Shown: positions 55,912 to 63,976 of the stretch, one piece after another
Position numbering within the stretch: position 1 is the first letter of the stretch
Layout: each line of letters starts with the position of its first letter
From: Mesotoga sp. BH458_6_3_2_1
Lineage (GTDB): Bacteria > Thermotogota > Thermotogae > Petrotogales > Kosmotogaceae
Direction: 5' to 3'
DNA: 64,000 nucleotides
Assembly: GCF_003664995.1 (NCBI RefSeq)
Contig: NZ_JFHL01000005.1
Span: 163,409 to 227,408, forward strand
Position numbers and translations under genes: made by a program
The notes under the pieces: generated by a model
Told to the model about the DNA's origin: nothing
The model's database searches: none
Seen by the model: the letters and a program-made list of their open reading frames with translations, nothing else

Positions 55912-56577
55912 ATGATTCTTGCGCTCGGCGTCTTTCTTCCAGAAGTGAAACCTGTTATGGATAACATGCTTGTTCTAGAATCAGGGGAGATTTTGGGAAG
56001 GCATTACTGTAGAGGAGTAATAGGAAACAATGAAGTAATTGCCTGCGGTGGATTCGTGGGCAAAGTTGAGACCTCTATGATTACTCAGAAGATGATTGAT
56101 CTTTTCAATCCAAGATTGTCGGTTCTAACCTCGGGTGCTGCGGCAATCGATGAATCGCTAGAGATAGGTGACATTGTAGTCGGAACAGAATTTGAGGAAT
56201 ACGACACGATCTTTCCACTGAGTGAAGGAAAGATGGTAATGAAATCGCCAGATACTCTTCTAATGCGATTCCTCAGGGTATACTTCAAAGCCGGAAAGTT
56301 CGGCAAGATCCTTTCGGGCGACGGCGTGATAGCAAACTCCTCACTTAGAGACAACATTCACTCTTCCTACGGAGGTATTGCTCTCGACATGGATTCTGCA
56401 CCTTTTGCAAAAACAACCTTTGAGAACAAGAAAAATTATCTTGTGCTCAAAACGATTCTTGACAGGGCCGACGAGACCTCCAAAAGAGACTTCGACAGAA
56501 ACTTTCAGAGACTCGCCGGGAGATCGGCCGAGTTACTCGTCGAGACAATGAAGAATCACTACATAGACAGGGAGTGA
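55912..56577 (+). CDS. Nucleoside phosphorylase / MTA-SAH nucleosidase-like protein
   Basis: 221 residues with the PNP/UDP/MTAN fold pattern: an N-terminal LALGVFLPEVKPV strand, TSGAAAIDESLEIGDIVVGTEFEEYD (the SGxAG...GD region) and GDGVIANSSLRDNIHSSYGGIALDMDSAPFAKT. In MTAN the last part is usually VEMEGAA, with a ribose-binding Glu and catalytic acid; here it reads LDMDSAP (Asp159, Asp161), so chemistry or substrate may differ. It leads a run with HIT and methyltransferase genes, overlapping in turn. Salvage of purine nucleosides or methylthioadenosine is the general expectation. Confidence 0.78.
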   Translation: MILALGVFLPEVKPVMDNMLVLESGEILGRHYCRGVIGNNEVIACGGFVGKVETSMITQKMIDLFNPRLSVLTSGAAAIDESLEIGDIVVGTEFEEYDTIFPLSEGKMVMKSPDTLLMRFLRVYFKAGKFGKILSGDGVIANSSLRDNIHSSYGGIALDMDSAPFAKTTFENKKNYLVLKTILDRADETSKRDFDRNFQRLAGRSAELLVETMKNHYIDRE

Positions 56578-56582
56578 GATCG

Positions 56583-56921
56583 GTGGACTGCATTTTCTGT
56601 AAGATAGCCAGTGGAGAAATCAAGAGCAGTTTTGTGGGAGAGAACGACTGGTTTGTCGCCTTTGACGACATAAATCCTGTAGCACCAACCCATGTTCTTG
56701 TAATTCCAAGGGAGCATGTAAAGAGTCTCGAAGAATTGACCGCTTTCGATGATGAAGTGTTGAAGAGTCTATTCGATCTCGTTGACGAGATAGTCCGGTC
56801 TAAGGGTATTAAGGATAGCGGATTTAGGCTTATCGTCAATCAAGGAAGCGATTCCGGCCAGGAAGTGGAGCACCTTCACTTCCACATACTTGGAGGAAGA
56901 AAGCTGGGAAGACTTGGATGA
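56583..56921 (+). CDS. HIT family protein (HINT-like nucleotide hydrolase)
   Basis: 112-residue histidine-triad protein that hydrolyses AMP-linked compounds. Begins VDCIFCKIASGEI, with the active-site motif VEHLHFHILGG near the end. The Cys pair near the N terminus is typical of the metal-binding HINT subset. GTG 56583 is chosen with GGGAG 8 nt upstream and a family-typical N terminus; a GTG at 56574 also exists. It overlaps the methyltransferase by 4 nt. Confidence 0.93.
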   Translation: MDCIFCKIASGEIKSSFVGENDWFVAFDDINPVAPTHVLVIPREHVKSLEELTAFDDEVLKSLFDLVDEIVRSKGIKDSGFRLIVNQGSDSGQEVEHLHFHILGGRKLGRLG

Positions 56922-57526
56922 AAGAGAACTTCCAGCACTACTACACTGATCAGACCGAGCCACCGCAGGTTATTAAAGCGGCAACACTTATACTAAAGAA
57001 CGGTCACTCTTACTCATTCAAGAGTCCAGAAGGCGTATTCGCCTTTGGAAAAATCGACAGAGCCTCTATGCTTCTCATAGAGAATTGCCTTCTAGAGGGT
57101 CAGGAGAGCTTGCTTGATCTCGGTTGCGGCTACGGGCCAGTCGGTATTACTTTGAAGCGAGAATACCCTGATCTAAAGCTTTTCATGAGTGATGTAAACA
57201 CAAGAGCCGTTACTTTCTCAAAGATCAACGCAAGAGACCAGAATGTTGAAGCAGATATCCGCAAAGGCGAGCTTTACTCTCCATGGGATGGTATGGCGTT
57301 CGATTCGATTCTCTCGAATCCACCTATTGCGGCAGGAAAGGCAGTATGGCAGAGACTGATTACAGAGGCTCCGAAAATGTTGACTGGGAACGGGACACTT
57401 CAGATAGTCGCCTACCATAACAAGGGCGGATCACGGCTCGAAGGAATTATGAAAGAGACTTTCGGAAATGTTATTACGAGAACAAAGTCCGGCGGTATAA
57501 GGGTCTATGTCTCCAGAAAAGTCTGA
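56918..57526 (+). CDS. Class I SAM-dependent methyltransferase (RsmC/MTS-like)
   Basis: 202-residue enzyme of the methyltransferase-small (RsmC/MJ0882) group, which makes m2G in rRNA. The SAM-binding motif is LLDLGCGYGPVGI, the acidic loop is FMSDVNTRAV, and the base-flipping motif IV reads ILSNPPIAAGK. The N-terminal RsmC duplication is absent, so it is the single-domain form. The start overlaps HIT by ATGA, and the 3' end overlaps the next ATPase gene by 20 nt. Confidence 0.87.
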   Translation: MKENFQHYYTDQTEPPQVIKAATLILKNGHSYSFKSPEGVFAFGKIDRASMLLIENCLLEGQESLLDLGCGYGPVGITLKREYPDLKLFMSDVNTRAVTFSKINARDQNVEADIRKGELYSPWDGMAFDSILSNPPIAAGKAVWQRLITEAPKMLTGNGTLQIVAYHNKGGSRLEGIMKETFGNVITRTKSGGIRVYVSRKV

Positions 57527-58220
57527 CAACCTTCTTTCTTTGCTTAACATAAGTGTCAAAGCAGGAGGCACTTCGATACTCGAGGACTTCTCTCTCGATG
57601 TCTCGAAAGGCGAACGATTGGCTCTGCTGGGAAGAAACGGTTCTGGAAAGACAACGCTTCTCAATACCATATCCGGTCTTAAGAAGCCCTTCTCAGGGAG
57701 GGTATCTCTCGAAGGCCAAATAGGAGTAGTTTTCCAGAATCCCGATTCGGCGCTTTTCGGCTCTACGATTGAGGAGAATCTTGCCTTTCCTCTCCAGTCT
57801 TTATCGCTTGCCAGAAGTGAGATTGTGGAGCGCATTAAGCTCTTCATTTCGAGATTCGATCTTACTGGAATCAGGGGTAGAGATATTCTCACTCTTTCGG
57901 GAGGCCAACGCCAGCTCGTTTCTCTTGCAGCCGCTCTTATTTCAGAACCTGATCTTCTTTTGCTGGATGAGCCTCTTTCTATGATCGATAGACACGATCG
58001 AGAAGTCATGCTTGCCACATTGTCAGAGATTGTGAGACCGGAAACCTCAGTGATTTTTGCAACCAACAGATTCTCCGAAGTTCAAGACTTCGAGAGATTC
58101 GTTTTGATCGGCAGAGGGCGTAAGCTGTTTGATGGAAACTCTAAAGAACTCAAAGAATCGCCTTCTGTTTTCGTTGAAGCGGAAATGACTATTCCATTCG
58201 AGATTGCAGTATCATGCTGA
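57507..58220 (+). CDS. Ecf-type ABC ATPase (first of pair)
   Basis: Single-domain ABC ATPase (237 aa) close to energy-coupling-factor A subunits. Walker A GRNGSGKTT, Q-loop VFQNPDSALFGSTIEEN (the VFQNPD form is typical of EcfA), signature LSGGQRQLV, Walker B LLLLDEPLSMID. It overlaps the second ATPase by 7 nt. ECF importers use two such ATPases with an EcfT membrane protein and S components for vitamins or metals; neither is adjacent here. Confidence 0.85.
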   Translation: MSPEKSDNLLSLLNISVKAGGTSILEDFSLDVSKGERLALLGRNGSGKTTLLNTISGLKKPFSGRVSLEGQIGVVFQNPDSALFGSTIEENLAFPLQSLSLARSEIVERIKLFISRFDLTGIRGRDILTLSGGQRQLVSLAAALISEPDLLLLDEPLSMIDRHDREVMLATLSEIVRPETSVIFATNRFSEVQDFERFVLIGRGRKLFDGNSKELKESPSVFVEAEMTIPFEIAVSC

Positions 58221-59002
58221 AGGTTCGAGAAGTTTCATTCAGCTACAGAGGTCAGGGCAAAAATTCACGAATTCCCGCGTTGAAGGAAGTATCATTTGAC
58301 CTAGAGTCGGGATCTTTTGTAATACTTACGGGTAGAACGGGTTCGGGAAAGTCGACTCTTCTACAACTTCTCTGTGGTCTTATACAGCCCGAGAGCGGGA
58401 GGATTGACTGCGAATACGGGGAACTGAATTCCAGGGCCTCAATGATCTTCCAATATCCGGAGGAGTGCTTCTTCAATCCCACGGTCAGAGAAGAGATCGT
58501 GTTCAGTCTGAAGATAACCGGAAGGAACGATTACGGGAGGCTCGAAGAGATTCTCGAGAAGATCGGTTTTGAACTGGACAGATTCGGCTCGAGAACTCCT
58601 TTTTCCCTCTCGGGAGGAGAGCAGAGACTTCTCGCAATCGCGTCGATTGTCGCGCTCGACAGAGAAATATTCTTGTTTGACGAACCGACTTCCGGACTGG
58701 ACACAAAAGCGGTCGATAGAGTAAGAAAAATCTTGTCCTCCGAAAGTCGAGCCGGAAAGACCATCGTGGTGGCGACTCACTGGCCTGCTGAGTTCCTGGA
58801 CTTGGCTACTCACGTATTGGATCTAGTCGAAGGAGAGATTGGTCACTTTGTTACAGTTTCCGAGTATGTGAACGGCAATCTTCACGGTGAGAGACTTGAA
58901 GAAAAGGAGAGATTTCTGCTAGACTACTACAAACGTTTCGCCCGCTTCCCTGCAAGCGAGGAGGAACTGATTTCATTTGTCAGGAGAGAGAAGAGATGCT
59001 GA
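58214..59002 (+). CDS. Ecf-type ABC ATPase (second of pair)
   Basis: 262 residues. Walker A GRTGSGKST, Q-loop IFQYPEECFFNPTVREE (the IFQYPEEQLF-like signature of EcfA2), ABC signature LSGGEQRLL, Walker B IFLFDEPTSGLD, H-loop ATHWP. The C-terminal extension (about 205-262, ERLEEKERFLLDYYKRFARFPASEEELISF) resembles the EcfA dimerisation tail. It overlaps the DUF554 gene by 7 nt, implying tightly coupled expression. Confidence 0.86.
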   Translation: MLKVREVSFSYRGQGKNSRIPALKEVSFDLESGSFVILTGRTGSGKSTLLQLLCGLIQPESGRIDCEYGELNSRASMIFQYPEECFFNPTVREEIVFSLKITGRNDYGRLEEILEKIGFELDRFGSRTPFSLSGGEQRLLAIASIVALDREIFLFDEPTSGLDTKAVDRVRKILSSESRAGKTIVVATHWPAEFLDLATHVLDLVEGEIGHFVTVSEYVNGNLHGERLEEKERFLLDYYKRFARFPASEEELISFVRREKRC

Positions 59003-59673
59003 ATATATCGGTCATTGTCAACACAGTTGCAGTCATAGTAGGTTCGATGCTGGGCCTTCTGGGCGGGAAGTTCGTTAAAGAGCGCTACAGGAAGGTCTTC
59101 TTCAACGTAATAGGACTCCTGACTATGGGTCTGGGTTTAAGTATGTTTCTGGATACGAACAGCGTTCTCGTCGTTTTGGGCAGTCTTATTGTAGGCGGAG
59201 CCATCGGAGAGGCTCTCGATCTGGAGGAAAAGATAGGAAGACTGGCAGGAAAGAAGAGCGACGATGCAAACTTCGTCAAAGGCTTTATAACAGCCTCCGT
59301 TCTATTCGTTGCAGGCCCTATGACGGTTATAGGTTCTCTCAAGGCAGGTCTCTCGGGCGAAAACGAGTTGATATACATCAAGTCATTGATGGATGGTATC
59401 TCGTCTGTCATGCTCTCGGCAACTCTAGGCAAGGGTGTGCTTCTTTCTGCTGCGGCAGTCTATCTGGTACAGGGTGGACTCGTGTCTCTTGCCGGAGTTC
59501 TCTCCTTCCTTCAGGATCCACTCTATCTGGGTGACTTCTCGGGGGTTGGAGGTCTTATGCTCCTTGGGCTGGGAATCAGGTTGCTGGAGATAAAAGAAAT
59601 CAGGGTCGGCAACTTCCTACCGGCCCTGATACTCTCACCAATACTTACGTGGGTATCCACTCTTTTCACCTAA
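58996..59673 (+). CDS. DUF554 family membrane protein
   Basis: 225-residue polytopic membrane protein with about six or seven helices. Features typical of the DUF554 (YdfK) family: the starting VNTVAVIVGSMLGLLGG, GGAIGEALDLEEKIGRL, FVKGFITASVLFVAGPMTVIG and IKSLMDGISSVMLSATLG. Function is not known; the family has been proposed to transport small solutes. It is translationally tied to two Ecf-type ATPases. Its stop overlaps the convergent KorB gene by 8 nt. Confidence 0.88.
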   Translation: MLNISVIVNTVAVIVGSMLGLLGGKFVKERYRKVFFNVIGLLTMGLGLSMFLDTNSVLVVLGSLIVGGAIGEALDLEEKIGRLAGKKSDDANFVKGFITASVLFVAGPMTVIGSLKAGLSGENELIYIKSLMDGISSVMLSATLGKGVLLSAAAVYLVQGGLVSLAGVLSFLQDPLYLGDFSGVGGLMLLGLGIRLLEIKEIRVGNFLPALILSPILTWVSTLFT

Positions 59674-60517
59674 AAGTTTTGAGCTCGGCAGAGATATCTA
59701 TCTCTGTCTCCTCCTTCGCGAGAACAACTCCATTCTTCAAAACGGGATGAAGTTCATGGTAGGTCGGCTTATCGTTTAAGAATAGAATACCCATCGGTAT
59801 TTTGTCGTCCCATTCGAGAGCCCTCTTGAAAGCATTTGCCTTGTCTGTCGGATCGTAACTGCTGTCTGCTTCGCTCACATCATAAAGTTTTTCCTTGTAG
59901 TACTTGAAAGTGTTCACCTTATTGAAAGTGACGCATGGTTGCATTATATCAACGACTGAAAAACCCTTATGGTTTATCGCCGCAGAGACGACCTTGTTGA
60001 AGTGTTCCTTGTCGCCGATAAAGGTTCTTCCAACAAAGGAAGCATCCATCGCTATCGCCAGAGAGAGTGGATTCAAGGGCTCGTTGATTACCCCTTGCAG
60101 TTGAGCGCTTGTTTTCTGTCCCTTTCTTGTTGTTGGCGATCCCTGGCCCTTCGTCAATCCATAGATCTGATTATCGTGAATCAAGACGGTTACATCGAAA
60201 TTCCTACGAATACCGTGAATGAAATGGTTACCGCCCTCTCCGTACATGTCTCCATCTCCCGACTCCGCAATCACAGTGAGTTCGGGGTTCACCGCTTTTA
60301 TGGCAAAGGCGACGGGAAGGCTTCTTCCATGGAGGCCATTGAAAAAACTTAAGTCCAGATAATGGGGCATCTTCGCGGCCTGTCCGATTCCAGTCACCAT
60401 AACAAGCCGAGACTTATCTACTCCCATCTCCTCCAAGGTGCTCGCGAGATTCATTCTGAGGGGAAAGTTTCCGCATCCTGGACACCACGCGGGGTCTACT
60501 TCTCTCAAGAAACTCAT
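59666..60517 (-). CDS. 2-oxoacid:ferredoxin oxidoreductase beta subunit
   Basis: TPP-binding subunit (283 aa) of a KorAB-type enzyme that oxidatively decarboxylates a 2-oxoacid to an acyl-CoA and reduces ferredoxin. Iron-sulfur residues: Cys12 and Cys15 in WCPGCGNFP and a further Cys in DIMQPCVTFN. The thiamine motif is ESGDGDMYGEGGNHFIHG with HDNQIYGLTKGQ. It overlaps the alpha gene by 4 nt. Substrate could be 2-oxoglutarate, pyruvate or branched 2-oxoacids. Confidence 0.92.
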   Translation of the reverse strand: MSFLREVDPAWCPGCGNFPLRMNLASTLEEMGVDKSRLVMVTGIGQAAKMPHYLDLSFFNGLHGRSLPVAFAIKAVNPELTVIAESGDGDMYGEGGNHFIHGIRRNFDVTVLIHDNQIYGLTKGQGSPTTRKGQKTSAQLQGVINEPLNPLSLAIAMDASFVGRTFIGDKEHFNKVVSAAINHKGFSVVDIMQPCVTFNKVNTFKYYKEKLYDVSEADSSYDPTDKANAFKRALEWDDKIPMGILFLNDKPTYHELHPVLKNGVVLAKEETEIDISAELKTFR

Positions 60518-62184
60518 ATTATCCCCTCCTCTTGTAGAGTCTTTTCTATCCAGTTCGCACTCACAGGGCGGCCATCGTATCGGCCGATATGCTCTACAGT
60601 CAAACCCGTCTCAGATCTTAACAGACTTGCAAACTGCCCTGTGAAGTTCCCTTCGACAGAAACAAGTCTTTTGCCTTCCAGCTCTTCCTTGATTGAATGG
60701 TCGATAGGAAAGACCTCCGTGTAGTGAACGTAGCCAACATCATTCCTGCCAGTGGCAAATTCATCGATAGCGCCCCAGCTGTCTCCCCAGCCGATAAGAA
60801 TCAAAGGCGCATCGAGATTGAACTTCGCCGGTGCCGTCAGCTCGCCCAGTAGTCCCTCCATCTTCTTCATTCTCTTCTGGACCATCATCTTCCTTATCTC
60901 GAGGTTCTCAGTGATATACCCCTCTTCGTCATGTTCATCGGAATCGACTCTCACGGGAGCCTTGCCCCCGGGGATCGCTCTCGGCGATACACCATTTTCA
61001 GTGATCTCGAATCTGCGGTACTGATCGCCGCCCTCAACGACAAATCTCTGAAGAAATTCCTCTTTGTGAATTGGAGGCTCTACCGTTGCCGAGGAGTCGA
61101 CCAACGACTCGGTGAGAAGGATTATCGCTGGAATCTGGTATTTATCTGCAATATAGAAGGCCTTCTCGGTCAGCTCGAAAGCGTCCTTCGGAGTCCTGGG
61201 AGCCACAACGTATTTTGGAAACTCACCATGACCGGCATGCACCACGAAGAGAAGGTCCTCCTGAGCAGTTCTTGTCGGAAGGCCGGTGGCCGGTGCGGGG
61301 CGCTGAGCGTCTACCATTACCAGGGGAGTCTCGGTCATCGCAGCAAGAGAAATACCTTCCTGCATCAAAGCGAAGCCGCCGCCAGATGTCGTAACGAGCG
61401 ATCGTGCACCAGCGAAAGACCCACCTATCACCATATTGACTGCTGCGATCTCGTCTTCGGCCTGTTCGACGACTATGCCATATTTCTCCGCTCTCGATGC
61501 CAGGAAGTTCATGACGCCTGTTCCCGGAGTCATGGGATATGCCGCAAGAAATCTGCACCCGGCCGCAATTGCTCCCAGACCTGTGCCTTCCGTACCGTTA
61601 ACGAGGTAGTAGTTATGCTCATTGGCATCAATTTCGGGAATCTCTAAGGATAGTTCAAGATTGTAACCTCTTTCAAGTGCTTCAAGATTAGACTTTATTA
61701 CTTCATCCTTTCCAGAGAAGACCTCTTTAATTAACTGTGAGGGGATTTCCATTTTGACTTTGAAGAGTGCAAGAATCGCACCGAGAGCGACTACATTCTG
61801 GGCTCTCGGTTCTCCCGCTTCTTTTGCTATCGTCTTGAACGGGAAATTCATAACATTCATCTCAAAGCCCGCATCTTCCGTAGTCACATGTTCGGAATCC
61901 GAATCGAATATCAGTGTCGTCTTGTGATCAAAGTATTTCAGCTGTGAAAGAGTGGTACTTTTACTTAGCGATACGATGAGATCAAACTCCTGCCGCATAG
62001 AGAACAAAGGAGTGTCGGAAACGCGAATCCTGTATATATACTCTCCACCTCTGATCCGCGAATGGTAACTCTTGTCAGTAAAGATGCAGTAGCCATTTCG
62101 GAAGAGGCTGAGCGCAAGCATATCCCCAATCGTATTCAGTCCCTGACCGGCTTCGCCGGAAAGAGCTATAACATAATCTCTCAC
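60514..62184 (-). CDS. 2-oxoacid:ferredoxin oxidoreductase, fused gamma-alpha subunit
   Basis: 556 residues: N-terminal gamma-type domain (1-185, LSGEAGQGLNTIGDMLALSL) joined to the alpha-type pyrimidine-binding domain (about 190-556, with YPMTPGTGVMNFLASRAEKYG, VEQAEDEIAAVNMVIGGSFAGARSLVTTSGGG). This fusion is the two-subunit KorAB/VorAB layout. GTG 62184 is 7 nt after GGAGG. It is downstream of the superoxide reductase and rubredoxin genes but behind a terminator-like hairpin. Confidence 0.93.
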   Translation of the reverse strand: MRDYVIALSGEAGQGLNTIGDMLALSLFRNGYCIFTDKSYHSRIRGGEYIYRIRVSDTPLFSMRQEFDLIVSLSKSTTLSQLKYFDHKTTLIFDSDSEHVTTEDAGFEMNVMNFPFKTIAKEAGEPRAQNVVALGAILALFKVKMEIPSQLIKEVFSGKDEVIKSNLEALERGYNLELSLEIPEIDANEHNYYLVNGTEGTGLGAIAAGCRFLAAYPMTPGTGVMNFLASRAEKYGIVVEQAEDEIAAVNMVIGGSFAGARSLVTTSGGGFALMQEGISLAAMTETPLVMVDAQRPAPATGLPTRTAQEDLLFVVHAGHGEFPKYVVAPRTPKDAFELTEKAFYIADKYQIPAIILLTESLVDSSATVEPPIHKEEFLQRFVVEGGDQYRRFEITENGVSPRAIPGGKAPVRVDSDEHDEEGYITENLEIRKMMVQKRMKKMEGLLGELTAPAKFNLDAPLILIGWGDSWGAIDEFATGRNDVGYVHYTEVFPIDHSIKEELEGKRLVSVEGNFTGQFASLLRSETGLTVEHIGRYDGRPVSANWIEKTLQEEGII

Positions 62185-62204
62185 GTTAACACCTCCGTTG
62201 AGGT

Positions 62205-62233
62205 AAAGAAAGGCGGGAGTGATTCTCCCGCCT
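62205..62233 (-). terminator. Terminator after rubredoxin
   Basis: On the minus strand a 9-bp AGGCGGGAG/CTCCCGCCT stem (62211-62233) is followed by TTCTTT. It lies 7 nt after the rubredoxin stop and probably separates this pair from the oxidoreductase genes. Confidence 0.75.
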
Positions 62234-62240
62234 CATTTCT

Positions 62241-62399
62241 CTAGTCGATTGGTTCGAAATCGTCTTTACTGGCTCCGCATAGTGGACAAACCCAATCCTC
62301 TGGAACATCCTCAAAGGTGGTTCCGGGATCTACTCCATTGTCGGGATCTCCAATTTCAGGATCATAAATATAACCGCAGATAGTGCATCTGTACTTCAT
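62241..62399 (-). CDS. Rubredoxin
   Basis: 52-residue rubredoxin, a one-iron electron carrier. The four ligands are Cys5, Cys8 ([12 protein letters not shown]) and Cys38, Cys41 ([13 protein letters not shown]), with the aromatic core [14 protein letters not shown] typical of the family. It begins 17 nt after the superoxide reductase stop, so it is the likely direct electron donor to that enzyme. GGAGGGTGG precedes the ATG. Confidence 0.97.
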   Translation of the reverse strand: MKYRCTICGYIYDPEIGDPDNGVDPGTTFEDVPEDWVCPLCGASKDDFEPID

Positions 62400-62416
62400 C
62401 GCGCCACCCTCCTCAA

Positions 62417-62770
62417 TCAGAACTCAACTCTCTTACTGCTTTCCCAGAGACCATGTATATTGCAGTAAGAGGTAGCGATCAGTGAACCTGACTTCTCCAA
62501 TTTCACGCTAAATACAGCCTTTGGCTGGGTTGTTACAGGAGTGAACTCGACGTGACCAAGATGAATTAGAAACTGTCCGTCATCATACATTGCGTACAGA
62601 TCGAACCACTTGATGTGATGCTCGATGGTATTTGGATGTGAGATCTCCTTGCCCACCATGATTTCAACGTTGAATGCTTCTCCCGGCTTAACGGTATCGG
62701 GAATGTCAATAACCGGTACATGCTTCTCACTTTTCCAATCGGCACTCTTAACATATTCGCCTATCGCCAT
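62417..62770 (-). CDS. Superoxide reductase (class II desulfoferrodoxin / neelaredoxin)
   Basis: 117-residue one-iron enzyme reducing superoxide to peroxide without releasing oxygen. The site is complete: Glu15-Lys16-His17 (EKHVPVI), His45 and His51 (HPNTIEHH), Cys103 and His106 ([10 protein letters not shown]). The N-terminal desulforedoxin domain of class I is absent. It is paired with rubredoxin, the standard donor in anaerobes. AGGAGGGG lies 6 nt before the ATG. Confidence 0.97.
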   Translation of the reverse strand: MAIGEYVKSADWKSEKHVPVIDIPDTVKPGEAFNVEIMVGKEISHPNTIEHHIKWFDLYAMYDDGQFLIHLGHVEFTPVTTQPKAVFSVKLEKSGSLIATSYCNIHGLWESSKRVEF

Positions 62771-62784
62771 TTTATCCCCTCCTC

Positions 62785-62813
62785 TATATAAAGCAATACC
62801 ACAAAATGGTCAA
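62785..62813 (-). promoter_or_regulatory. Strong promoter-like sequence at the superoxide reductase gene
   Basis: Minus strand TTGACC (62808-62813), 17-bp spacer, TATATA (62785-62790). Start at about 62778 would leave almost no leader and cut into the ribosome site, so either the start is slightly earlier or the next promoter is the main one. Confidence 0.5.
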
Positions 62814-62857
62814 TCAGTGCAGAACTGCTCTGAACAACAGCTACAGAAATCAAAATT

Positions 62858-62863
62858 ATTATA
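62858..62863 (-). promoter_or_regulatory. Upstream -10 element for superoxide reductase
   Basis: Minus-strand TATAAT 88 nt before the start; no good -35. An alternative or second promoter with an 80-nt leader. Confidence 0.4.
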
Positions 62864-63060
62864 CCATATCACTAAGAACAGAAGTATATTTTGAATCCTT
62901 ATAAACCCCCACACAAGCTCAGCACGTTTGATTTGATCACCTCATTTGAAGATGGCATGAGCTTCTACCAAAGCGTAAAATGAGATTCGACGAAGAGCTT
63001 TAGAGAGCAAAACATAGCCGTGAAAAAATCCCCTCTTGCAAGAGAAAAACAGTCCTCCGA
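62864..63060. other. Gene-free stretch before repeat locus 3
   Basis: No gene or structured RNA recognised in this AT-richer spacer. Confidence 0.45.
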
Positions 63061-63400
63061 TAAGAGTTGCAAGACGCAAGGCGCCTTTAACAGGAGGCGA
63101 GGCCGACTTCGTCGGGAAGTGATGCTGGGAAAAGCATCCCAGGAAGTGAGGCCCTCATAAAACTTTAGACGCAACGCCGGCAAAGATCGCGCCGGGACGC
63201 AAGGCACTGAGGAGCATCAGTGGACGCAGGGCTGGCGAAGAACATGCCAGGACGCAATGCCCGCTTCGCGGGGAAAGATCCTCACTGCCAGTCTGCTAAC
63301 GCAGGCCAGTCACCTTCGGTGGCCAGTCGCACTTCGTGCGGCCAGCTCCGACTTCGTCGGGAAGTGATGCTGCTTCGCAGGAAGCCTGTCAAGTAAGACG
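63061..63400. repeat. Hairpin-cassette array, locus 3 (opposite orientation)
   Basis: The same cassette family as at 12.7 and 36.1 kb, read in reverse complement: separators GAAGTGATGC, GACGCAAGG and GACGCAATGC alternate with TGGGA/TCCCA, CCGGC/GCCGG, CACTGA/TCAGTG, CTGGC/GCCAG and CCCGCTTCGCGGG (63260-63272). A second run with GGCCAGT separators holds TTC-loop hairpins CACCTTCGGTG (63311-63321), CGCACTTCGTGCG (63328-63340), CCGACTTCGTCGG (63348-63360) and CTGCTTCGCAG (63370-63380). Confidence 0.85.
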
Positions 63401-63534
63401 TCAACGGTTCTCCGTTCTCCGACTAGAACGAAGAGCCAGATCTACGGTTTGGAAAGAGGGAGATCCCGTGCAGAGGCCCTGAACAAGAGCCCCAAACAGG
63501 ATCATATTGGGGCAGGCTAATCAGGGCAGGCTCT

Positions 63535-63623
63535 ACGGGATGACAATTTAAGATGATTGTGCAGTTCTCTTGTAGGGGCGAACGGCCGTTCGCCCGAAAA
63601 AGGTCCTGGTTGGAATCTCATGC
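63535..63623. repeat. 89-bp direct repeat with 20-bp palindrome, copy 1
   Basis: Matches 63728-63816 without gaps (offset 193). It contains GGGCGAACGGCCGTTCGCCC (63576-63595), a perfect 20-bp palindrome, then AAAAAGGTCCTGGTTGGAAT. The flanking CGAAAAATGGGACA also recurs (about 63631 and 63897). Confidence 0.85.
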
Positions 63624-63727
63624 CTATTACGCGAAAAATGGGACAGACAATAGGAGCGTTTGGGAGCCCGTCTGCTAACGCAGGCCATTTCCGCTATGCG
63701 GGAGATGAGATCCCGTGCAGGATCATT

Positions 63728-63816
63728 ACGGGATGACAATGTCAGACGATTATGTGATTCTATTGTAGGGGCGAACGGCTGTTCGCCCGAAAAAGGTCCT
63801 GGTTGGAATCTCATGC
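63728..63816. repeat. 89-bp direct repeat, copy 2
   Basis: Second copy. Its palindrome reads GGGCGAACGGCTGTTCGCCC, with one central mismatch. The 3' half (CGAAAAAGGTCCTGGTTGG and on) is identical to copy 1, while the 5' half has diverged. Confidence 0.85.
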
Positions 63817-63945
63817 GATGAAATCGCATAGGCTCACTGTATGACTGCCCTTCACGTCATCCTGACAATGCTCCTGGTTAGGATCGAGGTCTCTCGCGAA
63901 AAATGGGACATAACGTACAACGGCTTTCAAGAGAACACACACCCC

Positions 63946-63976
63946 ACCGCAAGCGGTCCCCCCCGCTCAAGCGGGG
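63946..63976. repeat. Adjacent short hairpins at the right edge
   Basis: ACCGCAAGCGGT (63946-63957) and CCCCGC-TCAA-GCGGGG (63961-63976). They are of the same short-loop style as the cassettes and suggest that the repeat region continues beyond the window. Confidence 0.6.
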
